A stretch of DNA of 64,000 bases from Vibrio gangliei (GTDB lineage Bacteria > Pseudomonadota > Gammaproteobacteria > Enterobacterales > Vibrionaceae): positions 1,550,001 to 1,614,000 of the forward strand of contig NZ_AP021869.1 of assembly GCF_026001925.1 (NCBI RefSeq), given 5' to 3'. A model generated the notes under the pieces. That model saw only the letters and a program-made list of their open reading frames with translations, was not told the origin of the DNA and searched no databases. This document shows, in pieces, positions 26,977 through 38,500 of this stretch (positions within the stretch are counted from its first letter, which is position 1; each line of letters begins with the position of its first letter). Both the position numbers and the translations under genes were made by a program.

Positions 26977-28742
26977 TATTCACCAAATTGAATACGGTGA
27001 AGTTGCGCATAAGCCCCATCTTTGGCAAGCAATTCAGGGTGATTACCACGCTCAATGATCTCGCCTTCATCGACAACGAGAATTTCATCAGCATTTTCAA
27101 TGGTGGATAAACGGTGCGCAATCACAATCACGGTTTTGTTCTTTTGCAGTTCATCGAGTGCCGCTTGAATCGCACGCTCAGATTCCGTATCCAGTGCAGA
27201 TGTGGCCTCATCAAGAATCAAAACAGGAGCATCACGTAATAAAGCACGAGCAATGGCTAAACGCTGACGCTGACCACCCGATAAGCTCACCCCGTTTTCA
27301 CCGATAATGGTGTCGAAACCTTGATCCATATTTTCAATGAATTCGGTCGCGTGAGCTAAATCCGCTGCATGTTTGATTTGCTCAAAGCTGTAACGCTCGG
27401 TCGCGGCATAAGCAATGTTATTGGCGATGGTGTCATTAAATAAGTGCACATTTTGCGATACTAATGCGAAGTGAGTACGCAAGTTCGCTAAGGTGTAATC
27501 ACGAATTTCGGTCTCATCTAAATAAATTTCACCAGAGTCAATATCGTAGAAACGGGTAAATAAGTTGGCAATGGTACTCTTACCCGAGCCTGAACGACCT
27601 ACTAACGCCACGGTTTTACCGGCAGGAACATCGAATGAAACGTTACGCAATGCTGGGGCATCTTTAGTTGGGTAAGTGAAGGTCACGTCTTTCACGCTCA
27701 AGTTACCTTTTACTTTTTCAATCTCTTTTTTGCCGGTGTCGACTTCAGGTGTTAATTCAATAATTTCAAATAAAGTCTGACAAGCAGCCATACCTTTTTG
27801 GAAATCTGAGGTCACGTTCGTAAGCGATTTCAATGGGCGCATCAAAGCAAACATGGCCGAGAAGATCACAGAAAAAGTACCCGGCGTTAGGTCTGCTTTG
27901 ATTGAATCAATACTGGCTAGATACAACACCACAACTAACGCAATAGACGCGATCACCTGAATAATCGGGTTAGCTGCTGCTTGAGCTGCCACTAACTTCA
28001 TGGATTGTTGACGCATTTTGTTGCTGACAGAATCAAAGCGTTTCTTCTCAACATGTTGGCCGCCATAGCTTAAAACGACTTTGTGCCCTTTTAGCATTTG
28101 TTCGGCAGATGAGGTCACATTACCCATCATGTCTTGCATGTTTTTACTGATCTTACGAAAACGCTTCGAAACAATGCGGATCGCATAAGCCACCAATGGC
28201 GCGACTGCCAGTAAGACCAATGACAATTGCCAGCTGTTATAGAACATTAAGAACAATAAACCGATGATACTGGCGCCTTCACGCACAATGCTCACCAACG
28301 CTTTACTGGTTGCCGCTGCGACTTGCTCTGAATCGTAAGTAATACGCGATAACAACGAGCCAGCTGATTCTTTATCGAAATAGCTGACTGGCATTTGCAT
28401 AAAATGGTTGAATAAACGACGACGCATTTCCATCACTACATTGCCTGAAACCCAGCTTAAGCAATAGGTTGAAACGAAGCCACTTAACCCGCGCACAATC
28501 ATCATACCCATCACAATGAAAGGTAAAATACGTAGGAAGTTGGATTCGGCATTACCAAAGCCTTCATCGAGCAATGGCTTCAATAATGAAACCAGATACG
28601 TATCACTGGCAGCGTTAATGATTAATGCGATAGTGGCAACGAATAGACCGGCTTTATACAAGCTGATCATCGGCCATAGTTTTTTAAACGTTTGGAACGT
28701 GCTTTCGTCTTTTGATGACGGAGTGTCTGTTTGTTGAGTCAT
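26976..28742 (-). CDS. msbA: Lipid A flippase ATPase MsbA
   Basis: 588 aa half-transporter: six transmembrane segments in the first ~320 residues, then an ABC ATPase with Walker [10 protein letters not shown] near residue 380, signature LSGGQRQR and Walker [13 protein letters not shown]. It flips core-lipid A across the inner membrane. The loop [17 protein letters not shown] is conserved with E. coli MsbA. Its stop overlaps the lpxK start. Confidence 0.97.
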   Translation of the reverse strand: MTQQTDTPSSKDESTFQTFKKLWPMISLYKAGLFVATIALIINAASDTYLVSLLKPLLDEGFGNAESNFLRILPFIVMGMMIVRGLSGFVSTYCLSWVSGNVVMEMRRRLFNHFMQMPVSYFDKESAGSLLSRITYDSEQVAAATSKALVSIVREGASIIGLLFLMFYNSWQLSLVLLAVAPLVAYAIRIVSKRFRKISKNMQDMMGNVTSSAEQMLKGHKVVLSYGGQHVEKKRFDSVSNKMRQQSMKLVAAQAAANPIIQVIASIALVVVLYLASIDSIKADLTPGTFSVIFSAMFALMRPLKSLTNVTSDFQKGMAACQTLFEIIELTPEVDTGKKEIEKVKGNLSVKDVTFTYPTKDAPALRNVSFDVPAGKTVALVGRSGSGKSTIANLFTRFYDIDSGEIYLDETEIRDYTLANLRTHFALVSQNVHLFNDTIANNIAYAATERYSFEQIKHAADLAHATEFIENMDQGFDTIIGENGVSLSGGQRQRLAIARALLRDAPVLILDEATSALDTESERAIQAALDELQKNKTVIVIAHRLSTIENADEILVVDEGEIIERGNHPELLAKDGAYAQLHRIQFGE

Positions 28743-28824
28743 AAAAACTTATTATTAGTTAACTGGTAATTTAGATAAGAAAACGACGAGTCATCCAAAC
28801 CACAAGTTAGTGAGACAATTAGAT

Positions 28825-31215
28825 TCATTCTAACCCGTTACGCACGATCTGCCTATACCATGGTTGATATTGGTCTCGCCTCTTTTGCTCGATAGACCAA
28901 TCATTTGAATAAATTGACAGCGTTATTTGTCCACCTGTCCCCGTATCGAGCCACGGTATTCCCGCTTGCTGATAACGCTGTTTCACCATTTGGCTCGGCA
29001 AGCCCCACTGATTATTGAGCGCTAATGAGGCAACCGCAACCTTGGGCTGAAATACTTCAAGTAGAGTTGGAAATGACGACGTCGAGCTTCCGTGATGCGG
29101 CACTGTCATGACATCAACAGGTTTGATACCGGCTTCACGAGTTAAAAGAATTTCAGAAATTGCATCAATATCGCCAGTTAATAATAGACTGAATGTAGAA
29201 TCGGAAATACGAACCACACAAGAATGTGGATTGTAAGCACGCGTAACCTGCTTTGGCGGCCATAACGCTTCAAATTGTAAACCTTGCCATTGCCAACTCT
29301 GCCCTTTCACGCAAGGTTGATAACCAGAAATCAGCTCACTACTGCGCTTCCATTTGGGGTTGAGAGAGTGCTCGGCATCTTTACGTCCACCGGCATGATC
29401 AAAATCGGTATGGCTGATAATAAGCCCATCCAATTGCCACTCTCCAGACTGGTTTAATAGCGGGGTAACAATGGAGCGAACCATGCTTCCACCTTGCCAG
29501 CCAATTCCCGTGTCGTACAACACACTGCGGCCATCTTTACGAATTAAAATCGCTAACCCTTGCCCAACATCGACGACTTGTACTTGCCAGCGTGGTGAAT
29601 GAACAGCTTGAAACATTCCAAAATGTAATACGCCTGCAAGTAATAGCACCACAAACAAGGTGACGAAACATCGAAATCGCCATAACAACACACTCATAAC
29701 CAATATCAAGCACAGCCAAACTGATTGATTGGAAAGCGGCCACCATGCACCTTCAGCCCAATCAAGCAGCTTAGTAATTGGCTGTAAACTTATGTCTACT
29801 ATCTTCCAGCCTGTCGCTAATAAGTCATGAACGAATTCTGTATCACTAAGCAAAGGCGAATCATCAGAATGGTCTGAAACCGAACGCTCAATAAACAAGG
29901 AAGACAGAGCTAGCATAAGAAAAATCAGTGGGACGACAATCACGCTAACCCAAGGAATAGCGACGAGATTCACTAAGGGGGATACCCAACTTAAACCACC
30001 GAAAACCGATGCGGAAATAAACGCCAAACCAATAAACAATCCCATTTGAACAGTCAGTATGCGTATTAGCCGGAGTTTAAATCGATGTTGTGACGAGGTT
30101 TCTTCGGGTTTCATGCAAAACCATAGCGATAAATAAATCACCATGATTGCACTAAACGATAACCAAAAACTGGCTTGTAAAATTGAGAAAGGTTGCCAAG
30201 CGAGGACCAACACTAAGCTGAATAATAAAATTTGCCAAATCGACCAATGGATTCGAAAAAGAAGCGTTAACAACCACAACGTTCCCATGACCAAGGCTCG
30301 TTGCGTTGGCAATGAAAAGCCCGCCAGGTAGGAATACATCACCGCCAATCCAAAACTCATCAGCATGGGTAACATACGCATAAGTTGCCCTACAGCATAA
30401 TAACCAGCTGGATAACCAATCGCGCCTATCGTTTTTATGATGCGTCCAAGCTGCCAACCTATCCCCATAGCGAGTGCAATATGCAAACCTGAAATCGCCA
30501 TCAAATGCGCTAAGCCTGAATCACGGAGTTGTTGCCATTGCTTATCGGTAATTAAACTTCTATCACCAAAAGCAAGCGCAAGAATAAACGATTGGCTAGG
30601 CAGTGAAGCCGTTGCCAATTTGATATCATTATGCAGAGATAATCGCCACGATGAACTTGATTTCAAAAGCGTATTATTCGCATTTTCCGATTCAATAACC
30701 GCTTTACCATGCCATTGATTAGATACATAATAGCGCTCGTTATCAAAGCCCGCGTCGTTTAACCGACCTATCGCTGGCTTAACCTCAAGTTGCAGTTGCC
30801 ATAACTCACCAAGTTTTAATGGCGGTTGATTAGGGCTTGCATAGTAAGCTTTAACTTGGGGCTGCGCATAAAATGGTAAAACATCACCGTTGATGCGCTG
30901 AATGGATAGAATCGTTTGTGCCCCATGCAATGTGGTTTGATTCAACGCAACGATTTTCGCTTGTACCGTAATTAGACTCCCATGTGAAAAAAGTTTCTCT
31001 GTCACATGGCGATAATGATTCCCATGGATGATGATAAGTAAGCAGCCAAGGCAAACACCTTGTAGACAATATGCATTTTTTGTGGAGAAAAGGACAAGAA
31101 AGAGTACTACAATCGGCAACAGCAGGATCAGCGACGGCATAGTTGGCCATATAGCCCCACTTGCCATGCTAAAAAAACAACCGAGCAGAACATAATTACG
31201 ATTAATACGAGCCAC
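28825..31215 (-). CDS. ComEC/Rec2 DNA-uptake channel protein
   Basis: 796 aa polytopic membrane protein. It has an N-terminal soluble/OB-like part, the Competence domain with many transmembrane helices (AISGLHIALAMGIGWQLG around residues 240-260), and a C-terminal metallo-beta-lactamase domain with HTDFDHAGG and VPHHGSS motifs. ComEC imports single-stranded DNA across the inner membrane during natural transformation, known in Vibrio. The start GTG 31215 is only 5 bases from the divergent DUF2062 start and its Shine-Dalgarno is poor, so the exact start is uncertain. It heads the msbA operon as in E. coli (ycaI). Confidence 0.93.
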   Translation of the reverse strand: MARINRNYVLLGCFFSMASGAIWPTMPSLILLLPIVVLFLVLFSTKNAYCLQGVCLGCLLIIIHGNHYRHVTEKLFSHGSLITVQAKIVALNQTTLHGAQTILSIQRINGDVLPFYAQPQVKAYYASPNQPPLKLGELWQLQLEVKPAIGRLNDAGFDNERYYVSNQWHGKAVIESENANNTLLKSSSSWRLSLHNDIKLATASLPSQSFILALAFGDRSLITDKQWQQLRDSGLAHLMAISGLHIALAMGIGWQLGRIIKTIGAIGYPAGYYAVGQLMRMLPMLMSFGLAVMYSYLAGFSLPTQRALVMGTLWLLTLLFRIHWSIWQILLFSLVLVLAWQPFSILQASFWLSFSAIMVIYLSLWFCMKPEETSSQHRFKLRLIRILTVQMGLFIGLAFISASVFGGLSWVSPLVNLVAIPWVSVIVVPLIFLMLALSSLFIERSVSDHSDDSPLLSDTEFVHDLLATGWKIVDISLQPITKLLDWAEGAWWPLSNQSVWLCLILVMSVLLWRFRCFVTLFVVLLLAGVLHFGMFQAVHSPRWQVQVVDVGQGLAILIRKDGRSVLYDTGIGWQGGSMVRSIVTPLLNQSGEWQLDGLIISHTDFDHAGGRKDAEHSLNPKWKRSSELISGYQPCVKGQSWQWQGLQFEALWPPKQVTRAYNPHSCVVRISDSTFSLLLTGDIDAISEILLTREAGIKPVDVMTVPHHGSSTSSFPTLLEVFQPKVAVASLALNNQWGLPSQMVKQRYQQAGIPWLDTGTGGQITLSIYSNDWSIEQKRRDQYQPWYRQIVRNGLE

Positions 31216-31220
31216 CCTTT

Positions 31221-31730
31221 ATGCCAAAGAAATTGATTAAACGCTTCATGCCAGACCATGAAAAAATCAAAAACCAAAAAGCTTTAAAAATTTTTGGTAG
31301 CGTTTTATATAACCCCAATTTGTGGTGTTTGAATCGTCGTTCGGCTGCGGGTGCTTTTGCGGTTGGCTTATTTATCGCTTTTGTGCCACTCCCAAGCCAA
31401 ATGATCATGGCTTCAGGTGCGGCGATTCTATGCGGTGTCAATTTGCCTCTATCGGTTGCCCTAGTATGGGTCAGTAATCCTATTACCATGCCATTTTTGT
31501 TCTATTTTGCTTATCGGATTGGCGCTTGGATTATGCATACGCCAGAGCAATCTTTTCATTTCGAGCTCACGTGGCATTTCTTTGTTGAACAAATCAATAC
31601 CATTGGCCCACCACTGTTATTAGGCTGCCTCGTCTGCGGTGCTGTTCTCTCGATCGTAGGTTATTTCGGTATCCAAGGCCTGTGGCGTTATTCCGTCGCC
31701 CGCAGTTGGAAAAAACGCCGTTCAAGATAA
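31221..31730 (+). CDS. DUF2062 membrane protein
   Basis: 169 aa. DUF2062 family with a basic N-terminus (MPKKLIKRFMPDHEKIKNQKALK), then the signature FAVGLFIAFVPLPSQMIMA and two to three membrane segments ending in WRYSVARSWKKRRSR. Function unknown. It is divergently transcribed from comEC with almost no intergenic space, so the two promoters must overlap each other's coding start. Confidence 0.88.
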   Translation: MPKKLIKRFMPDHEKIKNQKALKIFGSVLYNPNLWCLNRRSAAGAFAVGLFIAFVPLPSQMIMASGAAILCGVNLPLSVALVWVSNPITMPFLFYFAYRIGAWIMHTPEQSFHFELTWHFFVEQINTIGPPLLLGCLVCGAVLSIVGYFGIQGLWRYSVARSWKKRRSR

Positions 31731-31809
31731 AGCAGCTATAAATTTCACGATAAAGCAGCTATAAATAAAGTCAGCTGTTATCCAATAAAAAAACCAACAC
31801 AAATAAAAA

Positions 31810-31864
31810 AGTGCTACCAAGTTAACGTTCTAAATGAACAAACTTGATAGCACTCTTTTTTTTA
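31810..31864. terminator. Strong bidirectional terminator between DUF2062 gene and lolE
   Basis: AGTGCTACCAAGTT (31810-31823) pairs with AACTTGATAGCACT (31841-31854), 13 of 14 positions, followed by nine T on the plus strand and preceded by an A-rich tract, so it also works for the convergent lolE. The gap 31731-32003 also contains a short direct repeat, AAAGCAGCTATAAAT twice near 31728-31768, and no gene. Confidence 0.85.
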
Positions 31865-32003
31865 AGACAACTTACGACGCTCGGCTCTCGGGCGTTTCAC
31901 TTCTCGTGTCTCGAGGCCTAACGGTTCCCCTATTAAAGCAACAACTAAAGCAACAACATAGAGCTACGAGAAACGAAAAGCGCAGCGCTCGAGCTACGTC
32001 ACC

Positions 32004-33242
32004 CTATTTCGCACTCAGCACCGTTGCTGGATTCAACTTGCTCGCTCTTGATGCTGGGTACCAGGTTGCGAGTAGGCTCAAAGTGATCGCGGTGCCGGAA
32101 ACCAGCAATACATCTGACCACGCAACTTGCGAAGGAAGAAAATCAATAAAATAAATATCGCCCGATAAGAATTGATGTCCAATTAGGCTTTCTAACCCTT
32201 TGATGATTGGCGTTAAATTATATGCCACCAGCACACCAATAATGCTGCCAACAATGCTACCAAGCACACCAGAAAGCACGCCATACCAAACGAAAATACG
32301 TTTAATTAAGCCATCACTCGCGCCCATCGTGCGTAAGATAGCAATATCTGAAGCGCGATCTTTTACCGCCATCATCAAGGTAGAAACAATATTAAAGCTC
32401 GCCACCCCAATCACCAGTATCATCACTAAATACATAATGGTTCGTACCATTTGAATATCATGGTGCAAAAATCCGTACTTCTCTTTCCAGCTTTTGAGGT
32501 AAGCGTAAATCGGAATATAAGCGCCGACTTCACGAACGATTCGGTCAGCTTCAAACACAGGAGAGACTTTAAGCGACACACCGGTTACAGCATCACCCAT
32601 GTTCATGTAGTCTTGACCGTCTTCCAGTGGAATCATCACTAGGCCATGATCAATCTGACCACCGAGTGTGAGAAAGCCAGTCACATGCACGCGAACGCGC
32701 TTCGGTGCACTTAAATCTTGGCTATTACCCGCAGGTGGGATCAAAATCGTCAGGCCATCGCCTACTTTCACACCTAACTTATCGGCCACCCCTTTACCCA
32801 ATACAATTTGGCCTTCACCGGCACGAAAGTTTTTCCACGCGTCTTTATCAACAAAGTTGGATAAACTATTCACCGCACGTTCATAATCGGCATCAACAGC
32901 ACGGACTTCTACCGCTTTAAGCTGGCTGCCACGCTCGAGTAATGCAGTAAAACGGACATAAGGCGCAACGGCTTTGACTTGTTTATGTTTATTGGCAATA
33001 GCGGCAATTTGATTCCAGTTTTGTACCGGGTCTCGTACCCCTTCAATTTCCGCTTGCGGGATCACTGATAACACGCGATTTTCCAGTTCACGTTCAAAAC
33101 CGTTCATCGCAGAAAGACCAATAATGATCACCGCAACACCGACTGCAATCCCAATCGTGGAAGAAAATGAAATAAAAGAAACCAGCTTATTGCGTTCTTT
33201 CGCTCGGCTGAATTTTGAACCAATAAATAGAGATAAAAACAT
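32004..33242 (-). CDS. lolE: Lipoprotein-releasing system permease LolE
   Basis: 412 aa FtsX/MacB-type permease: one N-terminal transmembrane helix (SFISFSSTIGIAVGVAVII), a large periplasmic domain, and three C-terminal helices (MVRTIMYLVMILVIGVASFNI onward). With LolC and LolD it extracts mature lipoproteins from the inner membrane for transfer to LolA. The start lies 2 bases after the lolD stop. Third gene of lolC-lolD-lolE. Confidence 0.94.
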   Translation of the reverse strand: MFLSLFIGSKFSRAKERNKLVSFISFSSTIGIAVGVAVIIIGLSAMNGFERELENRVLSVIPQAEIEGVRDPVQNWNQIAAIANKHKQVKAVAPYVRFTALLERGSQLKAVEVRAVDADYERAVNSLSNFVDKDAWKNFRAGEGQIVLGKGVADKLGVKVGDGLTILIPPAGNSQDLSAPKRVRVHVTGFLTLGGQIDHGLVMIPLEDGQDYMNMGDAVTGVSLKVSPVFEADRIVREVGAYIPIYAYLKSWKEKYGFLHHDIQMVRTIMYLVMILVIGVASFNIVSTLMMAVKDRASDIAILRTMGASDGLIKRIFVWYGVLSGVLGSIVGSIIGVLVAYNLTPIIKGLESLIGHQFLSGDIYFIDFLPSQVAWSDVLLVSGTAITLSLLATWYPASRASKLNPATVLSAK

Positions 33243-33244
33243 CT

Positions 33245-33955
33245 TTACTCACCTGCCACATCAAGTGAATCGTCATCTTGTTGCCAAGCGAGTACACCAT
33301 CGCGCATGGTATATTGCTTATCCATTTTCTGAGCTAATTGGGCATCATGCGTCACCACCAAAAATGCGGTACCAAAATCACGATTTAGCTGACGCATTAA
33401 ATCATAAATTTCTAGTGCGGTTTTTTGGTCAAGGTTACCGGTGGGTTCATCAGCCAACACCAAATCGGGTGAATTCACTAACGCTCTCGCAATGGCAACC
33501 CGTTGACGCTCACCGCCGGAAAGCTCTGATGGACGATGTTCTAAACGGTGGCCTAACCCGACTTTTTCTAAAATAGCCTGTGCTTTTTGTTTAGCATCCG
33601 CTGCGCTTAATTTGCCAATTAATAATGGCATTGCAACATTTTCTAACGCGGTAAAATCTGCCAACAAATGGTGGAATTGGTATACAAAGCCGATGTGCTG
33701 ATTACGCAGTTTCGCTTGCTTATTACCAGAAAGGCTCAGTAAGGATTGTCCGAGCACCGTCACATCCCCGGCACTGGCATCATCTAAAGCACCAAGAATA
33801 TGAAGCAATGTACTTTTACCTGAGCCAGAAGAGCCGACAATCGCTAAAAAATCGCCTTTATTAATGGATAAACTCACCCCTTTCAGCACTTCGGTTTCGA
33901 GACTGCCCTCTTGGTAAGTTTTACTGATATTTTGACAGCTTAATAAAGGATTCAT
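33245..33955 (-). CDS. lolD: Lipoprotein-releasing system ATPase LolD
   Basis: 236 aa. Walker [10 protein letters not shown] near residue 40, signature [16 protein letters not shown], Walker [12 protein letters not shown]. This belongs to the MacB/LolD branch, consistent with the LYDLMRQLN region and [18 protein letters not shown], the motif that distinguishes LolD. It provides ATP hydrolysis for LolCE. It sits between lolC and lolE. Confidence 0.95.
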   Translation of the reverse strand: MNPLLSCQNISKTYQEGSLETEVLKGVSLSINKGDFLAIVGSSGSGKSTLLHILGALDDASAGDVTVLGQSLLSLSGNKQAKLRNQHIGFVYQFHHLLADFTALENVAMPLLIGKLSAADAKQKAQAILEKVGLGHRLEHRPSELSGGERQRVAIARALVNSPDLVLADEPTGNLDQKTALEIYDLMRQLNRDFGTAFLVVTHDAQLAQKMDKQYTMRDGVLAWQQDDDSLDVAGE

Positions 33956-34004
33956 ATTTATTGCCTTGTTGAGTTTTGAAAGTAGAACAACTCATTAATC
34001 AAAA

Positions 34005-35228
34005 TTATTCGTAACGCAGCGCTTCTGCGGGTTTGACTGAAGCCGCGCGATAAGATGGAAACAATGTCGCCAGAAGACTTAAACCAATCGCAAGTATGAT
34101 CACCACCACCACTTGCAGCGGTTCAATCACAACCGGCAATTCTGTGCCAGGTGCAAATAGTGACAAACCAAACCCATCCATGATGCTGTTTAAATTCGCC
34201 GCCAATGCCGTACCTAAAACACCGCCCACAATTGCGCCAATCACGCCACTGCTCGCACCTTGCACCATGAAAATGGCAAGGATCTGATGATTCGACATAC
34301 CTTGAGTTTTTAGAATCGCGACTTCAGATTGCTTCTCCATCACCACCATGATCAGCGCAGAAATAATATTAAAAGCCGCAACCGCAATGATTAAACCTAG
34401 CATCAGCCCCATCATATTCTTTTCCATACGCACAGCTTGGAATAACTCGCCACGTTGGTCACGCCAATCAGACCAATACCATTTTTCAGGCAGTAATTGT
34501 TCATGCTTTACCTGTTGAGCCAAGTCAGCCACCACAAATGGGTCATCAAAGAACAATCGCCAACCAGAAATCGTATTACTTGAATAACGCAATAAACGGC
34601 CAGCATCTTCAATATTGGTGACCATCAACATACCATCGACATCGGAACCGGTATTAAAAATCCCAGCCACAGTAAAGTTACGTTGACTAGGAATTCGGCC
34701 AAGCGGCGTAAATTGACTCGCATTCGTTACCATTAAACGCACCTTTGAGCCGACATTGACTTTCAACGTTCTCGCCAGCGTATGACCAAGAAAAACATGA
34801 TAACTGCCCGGTGAGAGCTGCGATATTTGCCCCATCATCATGCGGCGCGCAATAGGGTCATTGTCTCTTGGCTCAATGCCCACCATTAAACCAGCACTGA
34901 GTTTACTTGCACTTTGAATGATGGCTTCACTGCGTACAACGGGAGAAATGTCTTCCACATGGGGGATGCGATTAAGGAAGTCCGGTGGTGTTTGGCTCAT
35001 CGCCGTTTTATCGTTGGCTTGGCTGACAACCGCTTGCGGCAGCACACCAAGAATTTTTTGTTTGAGTTGGCCTTCGAAACCATTCATCACGGATAACACG
35101 GTCACTAACGAAAGCACACCAATCGAAATGCCAGCCGTTGACATATAAGAAACAAATCGACTGAATTTATCGCCTGATCGACCTTTCAAATAACGCAAAC
35201 CAATGTAGGCCGAAACTGGGTGAAACAT
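34005..35228 (-). CDS. lolC: Lipoprotein-releasing system permease LolC
   Basis: 407 aa from ATG 35228 (MFHPVSAYIGLRYLKGR), with AGGGATGG 5 bases upstream; the frame extends to 35324 but those codons are not family-like. FtsX-type permease with one N-terminal and three C-terminal transmembrane helices around a periplasmic domain that recruits LolA. It heads the lolCDE operon and is divergent from mfd. Confidence 0.94.
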   Translation of the reverse strand: MFHPVSAYIGLRYLKGRSGDKFSRFVSYMSTAGISIGVLSLVTVLSVMNGFEGQLKQKILGVLPQAVVSQANDKTAMSQTPPDFLNRIPHVEDISPVVRSEAIIQSASKLSAGLMVGIEPRDNDPIARRMMMGQISQLSPGSYHVFLGHTLARTLKVNVGSKVRLMVTNASQFTPLGRIPSQRNFTVAGIFNTGSDVDGMLMVTNIEDAGRLLRYSSNTISGWRLFFDDPFVVADLAQQVKHEQLLPEKWYWSDWRDQRGELFQAVRMEKNMMGLMLGLIIAVAAFNIISALIMVVMEKQSEVAILKTQGMSNHQILAIFMVQGASSGVIGAIVGGVLGTALAANLNSIMDGFGLSLFAPGTELPVVIEPLQVVVVIILAIGLSLLATLFPSYRAASVKPAEALRYE

Positions 35229-35435
35229 GCCAACCATCCCTGAAGAAAAATAATGAAAACAGAGCATAACGGTCTCTGTAAATTTTACCAAGAGCAAAGC
35301 GAAGAATTCACACGCTTCTAGCAAAAAAATGGCGATTTCAATAGCATGAGGATAACTATTGCTCAGTTTGCCTTGATAAGTTCGCCCACATGACGATAAT
35401 CAAACCATTAAAGGCTGTTCGAGCGATACAAGTAT

Positions 35436-35531
35436 GTTCTAACCAAAAACTAGGTTTGAACTAAAAAACTATGTTTGAACTAAAAAAACATGTTCGAACT
35501 AAGAAATGTATGTGCGAACGAAATAAAGCAT
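35436..35531. repeat. Short imperfect tandem repeat upstream of mfd
   Basis: Five consecutive units of 18-20 bases, each starting GTTYGAAC or a close variant followed by an A-rich half (for example GTTTGAACTAAAAAACTAT). They lie between lolC and mfd, 46 bases before the mfd start. The units contain in-frame ATGs that create spurious upstream starts for mfd. Confidence 0.7.
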
Positions 35532-35576
35532 GTTCGGCCAGTCGAGCCATCCCATAGAGAAAAGCCAAGTCCAATT

Positions 35577-38500
35577 ATGTCTGAAAATTCTTCTAAGTCA
35601 GCGTCTTCCCTACTTCAACTCCCATTGCCGAGTAAAAGCGGCGATAAAAAGCACATTGGCCACCTGGTTGGCGGTGCGATGGCATTATCCATTGCCGAGT
35701 TGTCGCAGCAACATCAAGGGGTGACATTGCTTGCCGTACCCGATCATCAGCTTGCGATAAAACTTCAGCATGAAGTCAGTCAATTTACCCCGCATTCTGT
35801 GTCTATTTTCCCAGACTGGGAAACGCTGCCTTATGATAATTTTTCACCTCATCAAGACATTATTTCCGACCGCATAGCACAGTTGTATCAACTACCAACA
35901 CAAAAGAATGGTTTGATCATTGTGCCAATCAGCACCTTATTACAACGTCAGTCGCCAAAGGATTTCTTATTAAAGACCACTTTGATGGTCAAGAATGGTG
36001 ATTTGTATTCGTTGGAAAAACTGCGTATGCAACTTGAACACTCTGGTTATCGCCATGTTGACCAAGTCTTTGGACCGGGTGAATACGCGAGCCGCGGCTC
36101 CATCATCGATCTCTTTCCTATGGGTTGCGAAAATCCATATCGTATTGATTTCTTTGATGATGAAATTGACAGCATCCGTACTTTCGATGCCGAAACACAA
36201 CGCACCATAGAAGACATTCAAGAAATTCGTCTGCTACCCGCTCATGAATTTCCAACCACTGAAGCGGCGATTGAAGATTTTCGTATTCGCTGGCGTCAAC
36301 GCTTTGAAGCGCGCCGAGAGCCTGAATCTGTCTATATGCAGGTATCAAAAGGAACCTGGCCTGCCGGTATTGAATATTGGCAACCGCTGTTTTTTGAACG
36401 TACTGATACTCTGTTCGATTACCTGCCTGATAACACGTTATTGCTCACCACAGGCGATTTAGAAAAAAGCATTGATACCTTTTTAGCGGATGTCGATTAT
36501 CGCTTTGAACAACGTAAAGTAGACCCATTGCGCCCATTGCTCGAACCGCATGAATTATGGTTACGCAAAGATGAGTTATTCAGCCACTTCAAAGGTATGC
36601 CACAAGCAACCTTGTCAGTTGAAAGCATTGAAGAAAAGGCCGGACGTAAGAATGCCGCTGTCACGTTATTGCCCAACCTGCATGCACAGCATCAGTTAAA
36701 AGAACCGTTATCTGCCCTGCGTCAATTTTTAGAGCAATACACAACCGAACATCCTAAAGGCAAAGTCATTTTCTCAGTTGAATCGGAAGGCCGTCGTGAA
36801 GCGCTCAACGAACTCCTTGCGCCCATTAAAGTGAGACCCAAAGAATGTGACGACTTACAGCAAGCGCTTACTTCAAAAGATAAATACTCACTGGTGCTGG
36901 GCTCAACTGAGCACGGTTTCATTCATACTTCACCAGACTTTGTATTCATTTGTGAAAGTGATGTGTTAGGCGATCGCGTTATTCAGCGTCGCAAAAAAGA
37001 TCGCAAAGCGGTCAACAGTGATACCGTGATTCGTCATCTCGCTGAACTCAAACCGGGGCAACCTGTGGTTCACCTTGATCACGGCATTGGTCGCTATATT
37101 GGCTTGCAGACTCTTGAAGCGGGTGGTCTGGCGACAGAGTACGTCACACTGGAATATTTAAACAACGCCAAGTTATACGTGCCGGTTTCTTCACTGAACC
37201 TCATCAGTCGTTACTCTGGTGGCGCAGAAGAAACGGCACCACTGCATAAACTCGGTAGTGATGCCTGGAACAAAGCGCGCCAGAAAGCCGCGGAAAAAGT
37301 GCGTGATGTCGCCGCTGAATTACTCGATGTTTACGCTAAGCGTGAAATCAAAAAAGGCTTTAAATTTATTCACGATAAAGAACAATACGCTAACTTTAAA
37401 GCCACGTTCCCATTTGAAGAAACCGACGATCAATCGCAAGCCATTAATGCCGTGTTATCTGACATGTGCCAAGCCAAAACGATGGACCGCCTTGTGTGTG
37501 GTGATGTTGGCTTTGGTAAAACCGAAGTCGCCATGCGTGCGACTTTCTTAGCCGTAGACAATAGCAAGCAAGTCGCCGTATTAGTCCCCACGACACTGCT
37601 AGCCCAACAACACTTTGAAAACTTCCGTGACCGCTTCGCTAACTTACCGGTTCGAGTTGAAGTGTTATCGCGCTTTAAATCAGCCAAAGAACAAAAACAA
37701 ATTTTGGCCGATGTGGCAGAAGGGAAAGTCGACATCATTATTGGTACTCACAAACTGCTGCAAGATGACATCAAATTCCGAGATTTAGGGCTCTTGATTG
37801 TCGATGAAGAACACCGCTTTGGCGTACGTCAAAAAGAAAAAGTGAAAGCGATGCGTGCCGATGTCGATATTTTGACACTGACTGCCACCCCAATTCCACG
37901 TACTTTAAATATGGCAATGAGTGGCATGCGCGATCTTTCGATTATTGCCACCCCACCCGCACGTCGCTTAGCGATTAAAACTTTTGTGCGACAAAGTGAA
38001 GACAGCGTGATCCGTGAGGCGGTACTGCGTGAAATCATGCGCGGTGGTCAAGTGTACTTCTTACATAATAATGTAGAAACGATTGATAAAGTTGCGGAAA
38101 GCCTTGCCAAACTGGTTCCCGAGGCGCGTGTGGTGACTGCTCATGGACAAATGCGCGAACGTGAACTCGAAGGCATAATGAACGATTTCTATCACCAGCG
38201 TTTTAACTTGTTGGTATGTACCACCATTATTGAAACCGGTATCGATGTGCCGACCGCCAATACCATTATTATGGACCGAGCAGATAAACTCGGCCTGGCG
38301 CAGTTACATCAATTACGTGGCCGTGTGGGTCGTTCTCACCACCAAGCCTATGCGTACTTGCTCACACCGCATCCGAAAGCCCTAAGTAAAGATGCCGTTA
38401 AACGCCTTGATGCTATCGCTTCATTAGAAGATCTTGGCGCAGGCTTTACCCTTGCTACCCACGATTTAGAAATTCGTGGTGCTGGTGAATTATTAGGTGA

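Noticed and set aside
31834..32154. 106-codon plus-strand frame over the terminator and lolE end
   Set aside because: It starts inside the terminator stem, is antisense to lolE for half its length and has no RBS or similarity I recognise.
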